42,594 nt of DNA from positions 1 through 42,594 of the forward strand of contig SVKD01000015.1 of assembly GCA_015068645.1 (NCBI GenBank), written 5' to 3'. The position numbers and the translations under genes were made by a program. The DNA comes from Oscillospiraceae bacterium. Lineage in GTDB: Bacteria > Bacillota > Clostridia > UMGS1840. Positions 33,315 to 42,047 of this stretch are shown here, one piece after another. The first letter of the stretch is position 1; each line of letters opens with the position of its first letter. A model generated the notes under the pieces. It searched no databases. It was not told the DNA's origin and was given only the letters and a program-made list of their open reading frames with translations.

Positions 33315-35297
33315 TTATATGGTAATTTTCTTGATTTTATACATTTTTTTTGGAGAGGGTGTTTCCGGCAGTGTTCCCGCCTGATAATGACTGATAAGAC
33401 GGCGAAGTTCCCGAATTCTTTTTTGAATCACAAATCCTGTGTCTGTATTGAAAACTCGGATTCGGTGATTACGATGGTCTCTCACCACCCTATGTGAACA
33501 AAATGCTTCGGAGGTGTTTACATTTTTAGTGCCATACGGTTGGTGAGCAGTCAGGAAAAAACCGTGAGAATTATACAATAGCGTATATCCGCCGATTCCC
33601 GTTTTTTCCTGGTAGGCAGGACTTAATCCGCCATCTATCATAAAAAGGATTCCACCGGCTTTCTGCGGACTTTCTCCACTGCTCTGACGAACAGGAACAT
33701 GTCCGTTTACAATTTTGGAATACTCTTCATACAATGAAAATTCTGACAAAATGATTCGGGCAATCTCTTTCCCTTGTTCTCCCTCTATGAGCCGATAATA
33801 CGGATTTTTAATTTCCCGATGAGCAGATTTGTCACAAACAAGGTATCGGGGCAGTGTTTTCATTTCGTTTTTTCCGAATAAAGGAGAATACTTTCCGGCA
33901 AACAAATACCAGAAAAAATCCACTGCAGACTTTTTTTCAGGATGATTTTCTTCCAGAAAATATGCTTTACGAACGGCTTTATCGCAAAAATCCATCAAAG
34001 CACGTCCCCGATACCCCAAAAAGGATGCAAACGAACCATCCTCTGTAAAAGGGATGCACCCGTGATACAACAGATTGTGATTCATCACCTGATACATTCT
34101 CCCTTTTGCAATTAGAAACCGAACGTGTCGGCTGAGTTTTTCCGAATGAGAAAAGCTTTGGCACAAATCCTGTAACACTTCCTCTTCTTCTGCCGTCAGT
34201 TCCCATGGTTTTTGAGGATCAACAGTGGGAAAATAGGTGTCGGAAAGGGGATAGGAAACCCCATCACAAAGAATGGTTTTGCCGTCCCGATCAATATGTT
34301 CCAGTGTGCAGGTATGCTCCAAGTCATAATGAAGATGGTTTTTTCGGAATGTGATCTCCAGCTTCCACAAAATTACTGAAATAATTTTGTGTGCACGAGC
34401 CACAGAAAAGCAATCGCCGTCAGCTTCCCCTTTGGGCAAAAAGCACGTGCAAGATGTTTCTCCATACAGTTTATCTGCCAGAAAAAACAGTTTTCTAAGA
34501 GGGATTCCATAATCTTGTTCCAGCAGTTTGGGATGATTATACCGCAAAGTAATCCGTACCGCCGAGGCAACACAAAGAGGATTTTTCAAGTTAGCGCCCA
34601 TCCAGAGAATATCGTGATTGCCCCAACAGATGTCCACACTGTGATAAGTCTCCAGGATATCTAAAATACGGTGGGGACCATTGCCACGGTCAAAAATGTC
34701 TCCTAAAATATGCAGATGATCCACCGCTAAACGACTGATTAATTCACAAAGAACACCAATAAACGAATCCGCCTGTCCTACACCGATAACGGCATCCAGA
34801 ATGCTTTTCTGATATGCCAGACGGTTAGGAGAATCGGGACGTCGGTGCAACAGCTCCTCTAAAATGTATGCATATTCTTCGGGAAGGGCTTTTCGCACTT
34901 TGGAACGGGTATATTTGTCCGCCACCGCCCGACACAGAAGAATCAATCGGGAAAAGGTTTTATGATACCAGAAAGCTGTTTTTTTCCGATTAGCCAAAAA
35001 TTCTTTCGGGTTGTATATCAGATGAGCAAGTTCATCCTGCTCTTTTTGGGAAAGTACTTCGGCTTGTTCTTTATTTTGTGAAAACACTTCGGAAATTTTT
35101 AATCGGATTTCCCCCGATGCATTTTTTAACAACTGACAAAATGCTTCATCTTCCCCGTGCAGGTCACTTAAAAAATGTTCGGTACCTTTCGGAAGGCCTA
35201 AAATGGCAGTTAAGTTGATAATTTCGGCAGCAGCAACCTTTTGAGTTGGAAATTGCATGGATAAAAGTTCCAAAAAACGGTCTCCCCCATGGTTCAT
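33315..35297 (-). CDS. fbp: Class III fructose-1,6-bisphosphatase
   Basis: Gluconeogenic enzyme converting fructose 1,6-bisphosphate to fructose 6-phosphate, of the Firmicutes-type class III. The 660-residue protein has a calcineurin-like metallophosphatase core: FLSDLHGEDEAF near residue 41, GDIFDRGNGPHRI near 198, CWGNHDILWMGA near 222 and a later NGHVPVRQ. The open frame starts three codons upstream at 35306, but AAAGGA fits the ATG at 35297 better. Confidence 0.94.
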   Translation of the reverse strand: MNHGGDRFLELLSMQFPTQKVAAAEIINLTAILGLPKGTEHFLSDLHGEDEAFCQLLKNASGEIRLKISEVFSQNKEQAEVLSQKEQDELAHLIYNPKEFLANRKKTAFWYHKTFSRLILLCRAVADKYTRSKVRKALPEEYAYILEELLHRRPDSPNRLAYQKSILDAVIGVGQADSFIGVLCELISRLAVDHLHILGDIFDRGNGPHRILDILETYHSVDICWGNHDILWMGANLKNPLCVASAVRITLRYNHPKLLEQDYGIPLRKLFFLADKLYGETSCTCFLPKGEADGDCFSVARAHKIISVILWKLEITFRKNHLHYDLEHTCTLEHIDRDGKTILCDGVSYPLSDTYFPTVDPQKPWELTAEEEEVLQDLCQSFSHSEKLSRHVRFLIAKGRMYQVMNHNLLYHGCIPFTEDGSFASFLGYRGRALMDFCDKAVRKAYFLEENHPEKKSAVDFFWYLFAGKYSPLFGKNEMKTLPRYLVCDKSAHREIKNPYYRLIEGEQGKEIARIILSEFSLYEEYSKIVNGHVPVRQSSGESPQKAGGILFMIDGGLSPAYQEKTGIGGYTLLYNSHGFFLTAHQPYGTKNVNTSEAFCSHRVVRDHRNHRIRVFNTDTGFVIQKRIRELRRLISHYQAGTLPETPSPKKMYKIKKITI

Positions 35298-35398
35298 AAA
35301 ATCCATCCTTTGTTCTCATTTTGATTTTTGTTTTTAATATTTTGGTTCTTTTAGTTTTTGCATTTTTTTATTTTTTATTTATTTTATTTTTTGAATTC

Positions 35399-35430
35399 AA
35401 ATGCGGCAGGAGCAAGCCCCTGCCCTACAA
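35399..35430. repeat. Family C hairpin
   Basis: GCAGGAGC-AAG-CCCCTGC followed by CCTACAA. It resembles the hairpins at 41618-41650 and 41680-41714, which also carry a GTAGGG/CCCTAC end. It lies in the AT-rich stretch upstream of fbp. Confidence 0.6.
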
Positions 35431-35465
35431 ATTTGGATTTTCGTCATTCAAAAACTGTTTGGGGA

Positions 35466-35578
35466 AACGATGAGAAAATGACGCAGAACGAACAAACTGA
35501 ACCCCGCAGGGGGTTATCCAAAGCTGTAGTACTGCGTACAGCATAACGGTACAGCGAGTGATGAAGTTTGTTCGTAAC
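35466..35578 (+). repeat. Family A element, copy 4
   Basis: Left frame GAGAAAATGACGCAGAAC. Outer stem ACGAACAAACT/AGTTTGTTCGT. Hairpin 1 CCCC-GCA-GGGG, linker TTATCCAA, hairpin 2 GCTGTA..TACAGC followed by the ATAACGGTACAGCG module also seen at 41705 and in copy 6. The rest of the gap 35298-35635 is AT-rich or terminator; a short frame here is not a gene. Confidence 0.8.
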
Positions 35579-35611
35579 AAAAAAAGCAATGGATTATCCA
35601 TTGCTTTTTTG
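35579..35611 (-). terminator. Terminator of the SLH-to-yebC operon
   Basis: A near-perfect palindrome, AAAAAAGCAATGG/CCATTGCTTTTTT, lies 25 bases past the yebC stop codon on the minus strand. Confidence 0.9.
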
Positions 35612-35635
35612 TGATCTGCGTTATTTTATCGAGTT

Positions 35636-36361
35636 CTATTCATTCCATGAATGATAAATATTCTGCACATCGTCGTTGTCTTCTAACATATCAATAAGTT
35701 TATTCATATTCTTGATGTGGTCTTCATCGGTTAAGGTAGTATAGTTATCGGGAATTTTGGAAACTTCCGCTTCTAAGATCGTATAACCTTTCTGTTCGTA
35801 TGCTTCACGGATAGCAGAAAAGGTGTCGGGAGAAGTGGTGATTTCGTAGCCTTCATCCAGCACTTCAATGTCCTCTGCATCCAGTTCCAGCGCTTCTAAG
35901 GTCATTTCCTCATCATCCATAGCATCTTCTTTTTCAATCACAATGATGCCTTTTTCCTGGAAGGACCAGCTTACACAACCGGTTGCACCCATATTGCCGC
36001 CGCATTTATCAAAAGCGTGACGCACGTCTGCTGCGGTACGGTTACGGTTATCGGTTAAGGTTTCCACAATTACCGCTACGCCTGCGGGGCCGTAACCTTC
36101 ATAGGTGATTGCTTCGTAGTTGGAGGTATCTTCGCCGCCTGCCGCTTTTTTAATACATCTCTGCACGTTTTCAGAGGGCATATTGTTAGCTCTTGCTTTT
36201 GCAATCAAATCACGGAGTTTTCCGTTAACCGTGGGGTCAGGGCCGCCTGCTTTTACCACTACTGCGATTTCTCTGCCGATTTTGGTGTATACCTTTGCTT
36301 TCTGGGCATCGGTTTTTCCTTTTTTGTGTTTGATGTTTGACCATTTAGAATGTCCGGACAT
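35636..36361 (-). CDS. yebC: YebC/PmpR-family regulator
   Basis: The 241-residue three-domain protein begins with the family hallmark MSGHSKWSNIKHKKGK. Members were described as DNA-binding regulators, and recent work links them to translation of proline-rich stretches on the ribosome; both roles are from family knowledge. Its start codon lies inside the end of the PHP gene (17-base overlap) with AAAGGAG also inside that gene, so the two are tightly coupled. Confidence 0.95.
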   Translation of the reverse strand: MSGHSKWSNIKHKKGKTDAQKAKVYTKIGREIAVVVKAGGPDPTVNGKLRDLIAKARANNMPSENVQRCIKKAAGGEDTSNYEAITYEGYGPAGVAVIVETLTDNRNRTAADVRHAFDKCGGNMGATGCVSWSFQEKGIIVIEKEDAMDDEEMTLEALELDAEDIEVLDEGYEITTSPDTFSAIREAYEQKGYTILEAEVSKIPDNYTTLTDEDHIKNMNKLIDMLEDNDDVQNIYHSWNE

Positions 36362-37178
36362 GGTTTTTAATCTCCTTTAAAAATGAGTATGGTATCCGAA
36401 GGTGGTTGGGGGTGAGTGGAATCTGAGGCTTCATTGCCCCGTGAAAATCGCTTCCGCCACTTTTTAGGAGTCCTAATTCCTCCACCAGTTCGGTATATAG
36501 CTTGGTTTGTTCGGGAGTGTATTCGGTGTAAATCACCTCTGCCCCCGCAAGTCCGCTTTTTTGAAAGCGGATGAGAAGATTTCGTAAATCTTCTTCTGAT
36601 AATTTCAAATAGTGCATATGGGCTAAAATGGGAACGCCACCTGCCGCACGGATGAGAGAAATGGCATCTTCCGGCTCAATACGGTCTTCGTTCACGTGAG
36701 CCACTCTGCCGTGTCCCAAATATTTCTGAAAACCCTCTTTCACGCTTGCCACATACCCCTTATCGCAAAGAAGCTTGGCAAAATGAGCTCTGCCCCAGAT
36801 GTTTCCCGTGGCAATTTGTTTCACTTCCTCCACGGTGATGGGCATTCCTAAGCTATTTAAAATTTCTAAGGTTTTTTGGTTTCTCTTTTCCCGATTTTTT
36901 GCAAGTTCCTTTAACTTTTCCACCAAGGGCGGATAATTGGGATCGATAAAAAGCCCGATTATATGAAGCTCTCTTTCATAGTTACAAGAAAGCTCAATCC
37001 CGGGAATGGTTTCAATCCCGAATTCATTTCCGGCTTGCATTGCTTCAAAAACTCCGTCCACCGTGTCATGGTCAGTCACGGCAATTGCCGAAAATCCTTG
37101 CTCTTTTGCTAATTTCACCAGTTCACGGGGAGTAAGGGACCCATCCGAATTGGTAGTGTGTGTATGCAAATCAACCAT
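36345..37178 (-). CDS. PHP-domain phosphoesterase (RNase AM/YciV-like)
   Basis: The 277-residue PHP hydrolase resembles proteins that cleave 3',5'-nucleoside bisphosphates or trim RNA 5' ends. Metal-ligand motifs: DLHTHTTNSDGS at the start, VTDHDTVDG near 34, PGIELSCNY near 60, LAHMHY near 193 and GGSDFHG near 247. The start overlaps the stop of the membrane-protein gene (ATGGTTGA, eight bases) and has a poor binding site, so translation is probably coupled. Confidence 0.87.
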   Translation of the reverse strand: MVDLHTHTTNSDGSLTPRELVKLAKEQGFSAIAVTDHDTVDGVFEAMQAGNEFGIETIPGIELSCNYERELHIIGLFIDPNYPPLVEKLKELAKNREKRNQKTLEILNSLGMPITVEEVKQIATGNIWGRAHFAKLLCDKGYVASVKEGFQKYLGHGRVAHVNEDRIEPEDAISLIRAAGGVPILAHMHYLKLSEEDLRNLLIRFQKSGLAGAEVIYTEYTPEQTKLYTELVEELGLLKSGGSDFHGAMKPQIPLTPNHLRIPYSFLKEIKNHVRTF

Positions 37179-37893
37179 TTTTCTTGGATCGATCTTTTAA
37201 GCTGTTCTGCTTCGTAGATTTTTTCATGCTATTTTGTTTGACAGACGTGCTCAGACTATTCTGTGCACGGGAACGTAACCGTTTTTTCTTGGGTAATGTT
37301 TTCTTCAGATTTTCATGGAAAATCAGGTAGGTACCGAATAACAGCACGGTGGTTGCAACAACCAGTACCCACATGACCATAGGATCCACGAAAGTGAAAT
37401 AGAAAGCCAACAACGCGGAAATTGCAGAAGCGTATCCGAAGATACGAAGCAAATTCAGCTGACGTCCCTGGGCAAACTGTCTGCCGTTTGTAGTGATATA
37501 AATCATAATATAAAAAGCGTTGATCGCCTGCACGATTACCGTGTCTAAATAATAGAACCAGCCTTCTTCATCTATCGTGGTAATCACAGTGTAAACCACG
37601 TTTACCGCCAGAATGGTAACCACCAAAATTCTGGAAAACAGAGATTGCCTGATCAGCTTCCTGTTCATTTTGTAAGTAAGGCAGTAGTAACACACAATAA
37701 AGAGCAGATAAAAATAGGTGGGAACCACAATGTGAAATACCGTAAAGGGGATATCCAGAGTATCGCTGAGGAACGTCAGCACATTGACGGACATCAACAC
37801 AATCTGCGCTAAAGTTGCATACAAAAGATGGTTTTTCACACGAAAAACACGTCGTTTTAAATAATTTTGAATCTTAGAAAAAGCATTTGTCAT
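37171..37893 (-). CDS. Hypothetical membrane protein with basic Ser/Lys-rich tail
   Basis: The 240-residue protein has about six hydrophobic segments between residues 22 and 195 and a strongly basic cytoplasmic-type tail. The tail contains repeated KQNS-like motifs (KQNSMKK, KQNSLKD). No family is recognised. GGGAG before the ATG. It sits 20 bases after the HPr-kinase-like gene and overlaps the PHP gene by eight bases, so it belongs to this operon. Confidence 0.75.
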   Translation of the reverse strand: MTNAFSKIQNYLKRRVFRVKNHLLYATLAQIVLMSVNVLTFLSDTLDIPFTVFHIVVPTYFYLLFIVCYYCLTYKMNRKLIRQSLFSRILVVTILAVNVVYTVITTIDEEGWFYYLDTVIVQAINAFYIMIYITTNGRQFAQGRQLNLLRIFGYASAISALLAFYFTFVDPMVMWVLVVATTVLLFGTYLIFHENLKKTLPKKKRLRSRAQNSLSTSVKQNSMKKSTKQNSLKDRSKKNG

Positions 37894-37913
37894 TTTTCTG
37901 TTTCTCCCGGCAG

Positions 37914-38858
37914 TTAATCATTACAAAATAATTCTTTTTTTACCGTTTCCACCGCATCACGGTCAGGACGGCATTTCAAAAGGTAACAAGGGGTATCGCT
38001 GAGTAACAAGTGAATCAAGGTAAAAAGTTTATCCATAAGTCCTTTTTCCACGGGGCGATTCACAGAGCCTAACAACCATTGAAGCGCCTGCAAGGTCTGC
38101 AAGCGAGAAATCTCATTTTTCTCACCCTGCTGCAAAAATACAATTGCTTTTAAGGGAACCACCACATTCTGCCCTTCTCCACTGGCACCTGCCCAGGGAG
38201 AACCGCAGGCATAGGCCTTGCCGTCTTCCAAAAAGCGGATGATAGGAGAATCATCATTCAAAATGAATGCAGAATCATAAGCTTCTTCCCACAGTTTGGT
38301 ATGGGTGGTTTTTCCGGTTCCGCTGGGAGCTGAAAATAAAATTCCATACCCATCATAACTGATTGCAGAGGCATGCACCATGAATCCGTTATGATGAAGT
38401 AATGCATATCGCATTGCCTGGTCGGTAGAATTGATTAACGGAAATTCCGGCTTAAACGCTGCTTTATCCGCATTTTTATATTCCTTGGGATTGGGCATAG
38501 TCTTTTTATATTCCCGCAGAGCTTCATTGATCAAGCGGATTTCCTGCTCATCTTCCAGACGGTAAAACTGAATGTCAATTTTATCTTTTTTGATTTTGGT
38601 AAGCAAGGTATGTTTGCCAATCTGCTCGTTAAAATCCCAATAACTGAAAGCACCGTTTGGCAACACTGCCCAGGTACGGTCATTGGTAACGGACAAAATC
38701 TGATAATCCAAGGGCAATTCCACATGGTCTTTCAAATGAAAATGAATGGTAATATCTGCCTTGAAAAAGGATGTCTCATAAGGTGTTGCACGCTCAATAA
38801 ACAAAGGATTTAAGTCCCCTGTGATTTCGATATGAAGATTGGCAATTTTCAGTTTCAT
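37914..38858 (-). CDS. HPr-kinase-like P-loop protein
   Basis: The 314-residue protein has an N-terminal domain of about 155 residues with no recognised motif. A C-terminal nucleotide-binding domain follows, resembling HPr kinase and PEP carboxykinase: GFMVHASAIS, Walker A SAPSGTGKTTHTKLW, acidic LNDDSPII and GSPWAGASG. Homologues phosphorylate HPr or, in some lasso peptide clusters, a precursor serine. No HPr, PqqD or precursor gene is adjacent, so the substrate is unknown. The open frame starts 18 codons earlier, but AGGAG before the ATG at 38858 and the clean spacing to the SLH gene fix the start. Confidence 0.75.
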   Translation of the reverse strand: MKLKIANLHIEITGDLNPLFIERATPYETSFFKADITIHFHLKDHVELPLDYQILSVTNDRTWAVLPNGAFSYWDFNEQIGKHTLLTKIKKDKIDIQFYRLEDEQEIRLINEALREYKKTMPNPKEYKNADKAAFKPEFPLINSTDQAMRYALLHHNGFMVHASAISYDGYGILFSAPSGTGKTTHTKLWEEAYDSAFILNDDSPIIRFLEDGKAYACGSPWAGASGEGQNVVVPLKAIVFLQQGEKNEISRLQTLQALQWLLGSVNRPVEKGLMDKLFTLIHLLLSDTPCYLLKCRPDRDAVETVKKELFCND

Positions 38859-38892
38859 ACCCGAATCTCCTAAACAAATGTTTCTTTTTCTT

Positions 38893-40398
38893 TTATTCGT
38901 AAATTGCATCAATGGTCAGCATTCCACCGTTGAAATTTGCGGAAGGAACCTGTGCATTGGTGTTAATATCACAGAAAAATTTATCTCCGGCTTTAATCGG
39001 TCTGTTTACTTTAGTCAAGCAAATATCTTCTAAGGTCAAACCGTCTTTTGCAGACAGAATTTCAATCTGCGCACGCATTACATATACGTTATCTTTGCGC
39101 ATTACTAAAGACGGATAGTAGCTGATCTGAATTTCCGCACCGTTATGCTGTGCAATAATAGCAAAATCATGCAGAGGATTTAAGAGGAAGCTCATCATTT
39201 CTCTTGCAAAATCATACGCTTCGCCCAAAGCGCTTCCCTGGAAGGGATATGCTGCTTCATAAATGCTGTTGGGAATTTCTTCTAAAATAGCCTGATACCG
39301 ACTTCTGTTTGCCGGATAGCTACCCAGGTCCTTACGGATTTCAGTGGGAATTTTGTTGGCAGAGGCACCGCTGGTAACATCCACTCTTACCAACATAGGA
39401 ATCTGTTCGTCAATTTCGGTAATCAACTGCGCAAAACGGAAATAGTTTAAGGGAGCGGTTAAATCGCTTCCTGCCATCAGTTTGGATTTATCAATGGTTC
39501 TCTTTAAGAAATCGTGTTTTTCTGCGTAGAATGCCATAACATCGATTGCTTCTTTTACGCTGATGGGAGTATCAATGTTCGCTTCGGTAACAATATTTGC
39601 ACCTAACACGTCTCTGCCGATAATCCAGAAGGATAAGGCATCGTCATGTTCGAAAGGACGTTTGCCAACAACGTCTCCTAAATTGTAGTATGCTAATTTA
39701 TATTCATTGTTGAACATACGAAGTGCTGCAGAAGACAATTCCCCGTAAGTGATTAAAGCATTGGCATCGTAACCTTTTTTGGTCAGTTTCGCCATTTTGA
39801 AAACTTCCCGATAGAGCGCTTCGCCAACATCCAGCTTAATCGCTCTGGATAATACAGTTGCAACCTCTGCACGGGTAATATTGTTTTTGGGACCAAAGCT
39901 ACCGTCGGGATAACCGGTGATAATACCTTGTTCTGCAACAGCTGCAACAGCATCCTGATATACTGCTGCAATATTTGCAGTGTCGGTAAAGGTTGCTGCA
40001 GCGGTAGGTGCATTTAAGTTTTTCGCTTTGTAAATGGCATATGCCACTTCTTCTCTGGTTGCAGGAGTATTGGGATTAAAAACACCTTCAGAGAGGAAAT
40101 AACTGCCGCTGACAGTTACATAATCATAAAACCAATCGTTTTCTGATACGTCGGTATAGGTTTTTTCTACACTTTCGCCAAATTGCAGAGAAAGAAGTTT
40201 GGAAAGCTCTGCACGGGTTACATTGGATTCGGGACGGTAAGAACCGTCTTCATACCCGTTTACAACACCATTTTCCACTAATTCATCCACATAAACATAT
40301 GCCCAGTGGCTTTCATTAAAGTCGGTGAAATTTGCCGCAAAGGCAACGCTTGAGAACATCATCATTACAAGCAGTAACGAAAGAATTTTTTTCATCAT
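38893..40398 (-). CDS. S-layer homology (SLH) domain protein
   Basis: The 501-residue exported protein has a signal peptide (about 1-21, cut after VAFAA) and three SLH repeats at about 25-68, 80-124 and 137-185. The repeats carry GYEDGSYRPESNVTRAEL, VFNPNTPATREEVA and GYPDGSFGPKNNITRAEV and bind pyruvylated cell-wall polymer. The remaining 310 residues belong to no family I recognise. AGGAGG is eight bases before the ATG. It leads the operon to yebC. Confidence 0.9.
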   Translation of the reverse strand: MMKKILSLLLVMMMFSSVAFAANFTDFNESHWAYVYVDELVENGVVNGYEDGSYRPESNVTRAELSKLLSLQFGESVEKTYTDVSENDWFYDYVTVSGSYFLSEGVFNPNTPATREEVAYAIYKAKNLNAPTAAATFTDTANIAAVYQDAVAAVAEQGIITGYPDGSFGPKNNITRAEVATVLSRAIKLDVGEALYREVFKMAKLTKKGYDANALITYGELSSAALRMFNNEYKLAYYNLGDVVGKRPFEHDDALSFWIIGRDVLGANIVTEANIDTPISVKEAIDVMAFYAEKHDFLKRTIDKSKLMAGSDLTAPLNYFRFAQLITEIDEQIPMLVRVDVTSGASANKIPTEIRKDLGSYPANRSRYQAILEEIPNSIYEAAYPFQGSALGEAYDFAREMMSFLLNPLHDFAIIAQHNGAEIQISYYPSLVMRKDNVYVMRAQIEILSAKDGLTLEDICLTKVNRPIKAGDKFFCDINTNAQVPSANFNGGMLTIDAIYE

Positions 40399-40490
40399 GG
40401 TTGGGTCCTCCTGTTATGTAAGTTATTTTTCACAAATAATTCTTAGGCAGAAAACGGGTAACATGCCCCCATTTTCAATATACCAAGTTC

Positions 40491-40521
40491 ATTATAGCAT
40501 ATCATTTCAAAAAAATCAACA
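40491..40521 (-). promoter_or_regulatory. Possible promoter of the SLH operon
   Basis: Minus strand TATAAT (40491-40496) is preceded by TTGATT (40516-40521) at a long 19-base spacing. The -10 is perfect; the -35 assignment is uncertain. Confidence 0.4.
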
Positions 40522-40592
40522 AAAACCACAGTTTTTTTCTTACCATTTTTTTGACAGTTTGCCACATCAGAAGAATAAAAAACTTTTCCGAT

Positions 40593-40633
40593 AAAAAAAC
40601 AGCTGCCTCCTTTAGGGAAACAGCTGTTTTTTT
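40593..40633 (-). terminator. Terminator of the MBL hydrolase gene
   Basis: AAAAACAGCTG/CAGCTGTTTTT with flanking A and T runs, overlapping the stop codon of the minus-strand gene. Confidence 0.85.
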
Positions 40634-41525
40634 ACTGAGCTTTCTCTTGCGGTGTCACACTCAGGTCTTCTCCGTCTGTTACCACCGTAATATTTCCGTG
40701 ATGATCGCTTCGGAACACTTCAATTCCTTTGGCACTGAGTAAATCAAGTACCTTTTTTGTGGGATGTCCGTAGTCATTTTCTCCTGTAGTAATGATTGCA
40801 TAGGAGGGCATCACCGCATTTAAAAAGTTTTTCGATGTGGAGCCTTTGGAACCGTGATGTCCCACTTTCAGCACGTCCGCATGAGGAACGGTTTTTTTAG
40901 AAAGCATATCGTTTTCCACGTCTGTGGTGGCATCTCCCATAAAGAGGAAACTCCGCTCGCCATAAGTCATGTATAGCACACCGCTGTAGTCATTTTTGTC
41001 ACCGTAATGCTCATACATGGGAGACAAAAATTCGGCTTTGACCGTTCCCTCACACACCATCACGCCCTGCTTGATTTCCACAAGGGGTATATTATGCTCC
41101 TCGATAATTCTCATGGATTCTTCGGTAGGGTCGTTAGCGATGGGAGATGTGGGCATATAAACGGTTTTCACCGTGTAATTTTCTAAAATTTCAGGAAATG
41201 AACCGATATGGTCATCATGCTGATGGGTAATTACAGCGTAGTCAATGGTGTCTTCCCCGAAGCTTTCCAATACCTGGGAAATAGCATCAAAATCGTCGGG
41301 TTTTCCTGCATCAATGAGCATAGTACGCTCGTCGGGAAAATGGACCACAATAGAATCGGAATTCCCGGTGTCCACATATACCACGGAAAGTTTCCCCTGC
41401 CAGTCTACATCAGCTAAAGGCGACGGCTTGGTATATTCGGGGATTTTTGTTGCAAAAAATGCCAGAACAAAGGCAATTACAACCCAAACAAACCCTTTAG
41501 GGTCCAATTTTTTTGCTCGTGCCAC
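40632..41525 (-). CDS. ComEC/Rec2-like MBL-fold hydrolase, membrane-anchored
   Basis: The 297-residue protein has one N-terminal membrane helix (about 11-28) and an external metallo-beta-lactamase domain with HQHDDHIGS near residue 100, MGDATTDVE near 198 and VGHHGSKGS near 221. It resembles the C-terminal hydrolase domain of the competence protein ComEC but lacks the channel domain. Stand-alone versions are common in Clostridia and may be secreted nucleases or other hydrolases. The start is GTG at 41525, seven bases after GGAAGG. Confidence 0.87.
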   Translation of the reverse strand: MARAKKLDPKGFVWVVIAFVLAFFATKIPEYTKPSPLADVDWQGKLSVVYVDTGNSDSIVVHFPDERTMLIDAGKPDDFDAISQVLESFGEDTIDYAVITHQHDDHIGSFPEILENYTVKTVYMPTSPIANDPTEESMRIIEEHNIPLVEIKQGVMVCEGTVKAEFLSPMYEHYGDKNDYSGVLYMTYGERSFLFMGDATTDVENDMLSKKTVPHADVLKVGHHGSKGSTSKNFLNAVMPSYAIITTGENDYGHPTKKVLDLLSAKGIEVFRSDHHGNITVVTDGEDLSVTPQEKAQ

Positions 41526-41617
41526 ATCTTCACCTTCCTTGTTTTTTGTTACTTTATTATACTACTATATTTGTCAAAAAATGTCAACGGATAAGGTGAG
41601 AATCGTATACAAAATTG

Positions 41618-41755
41618 TAGGGACAGATGACCATCTCTGCCCGTTTTAGGTACGGCAAAACGAAGCGTTCATCAAAATCATACAGCGGGACGGTGTGGGC
41701 ACCGTCCCCTACAACGTACAGCATAACGGTACGGCGAGTGATGCCGTTTATCTTG
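41618..41755. repeat. Family C hairpins with a partial family A end
   Basis: Two hairpins, GGGACAGA..TCTCTGCCC (about 41620-41641) and GGGACGGTG-TGGG-CACCGTCCC (41682-41704), are followed by the ACGTACAGCATAACGGTAC module and CGAGTGATG typical of family A right halves. No gene. Confidence 0.65.
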
Positions 41756-41784
41756 ATTCTAAGGTATTTTACATTAGAAAATAT

Positions 41785-41905
41785 TTGCGAAGAAAAATGA
41801 GAACAGAATTCGGAAATTGAATCAAGGCAACGCCTTGACGGAGCCCTCGGCTGTACCTAGTGTACGCCGAGGGTGAAATTCACGGATTATGCGCCGTTTT
41901 ACCTT
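41785..41905 (+). repeat. Family A element, copy 5
   Basis: Left frame AAAATGAGAACAGAA. Hairpin 1 TCAAGGC..GCCTTGA. Hairpin 2 CCCTCGGC-TGTAC-CTAG-TGTAC-GCCGAGGG. The outer stem is weak (GAATT/AATTC). The right end is TGCGCCGTTTT. Confidence 0.75.
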
Positions 41906-41916
41906 GAAAAAATTAT

Positions 41917-42030
41917 ACGAGGAAAAATGAGAACAGAACGGAGAAACTGAACCCGAAGGGGTTATCCGAAGGCGTAGTACTGCGTACAGCATAACGGTAC
42001 GCTGGGTGGTGAAGTTCATCCGTTTTGCCA
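41917..42030 (+). repeat. Family A element, copy 6
   Basis: Left frame GAGGAAAAATGAGAACAG. Outer stem AACGGA/TCCGTT plus TGAAC/GTTCA. Hairpin 1 CCC-GAAG-GGG, linker TTATCCGAA, hairpin 2 GCGTA..TACGC with the CAGCATAACGG module in its loop. Confidence 0.8.
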
Positions 42031-42047
42031 AATATATCGTTTTCTTG

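Noticed and set aside
35358-35546. 62-codon plus-strand frame upstream of fbp
   Set aside because: It spans an AT-rich stretch, a family C hairpin and a family A element, with no binding site or recognisable protein features.
37914-40398. Lasso peptide cluster, because of the HPr-kinase-like gene
   Set aside because: No precursor, PqqD, cysteine protease or asparagine-synthetase-like cyclase gene is present.
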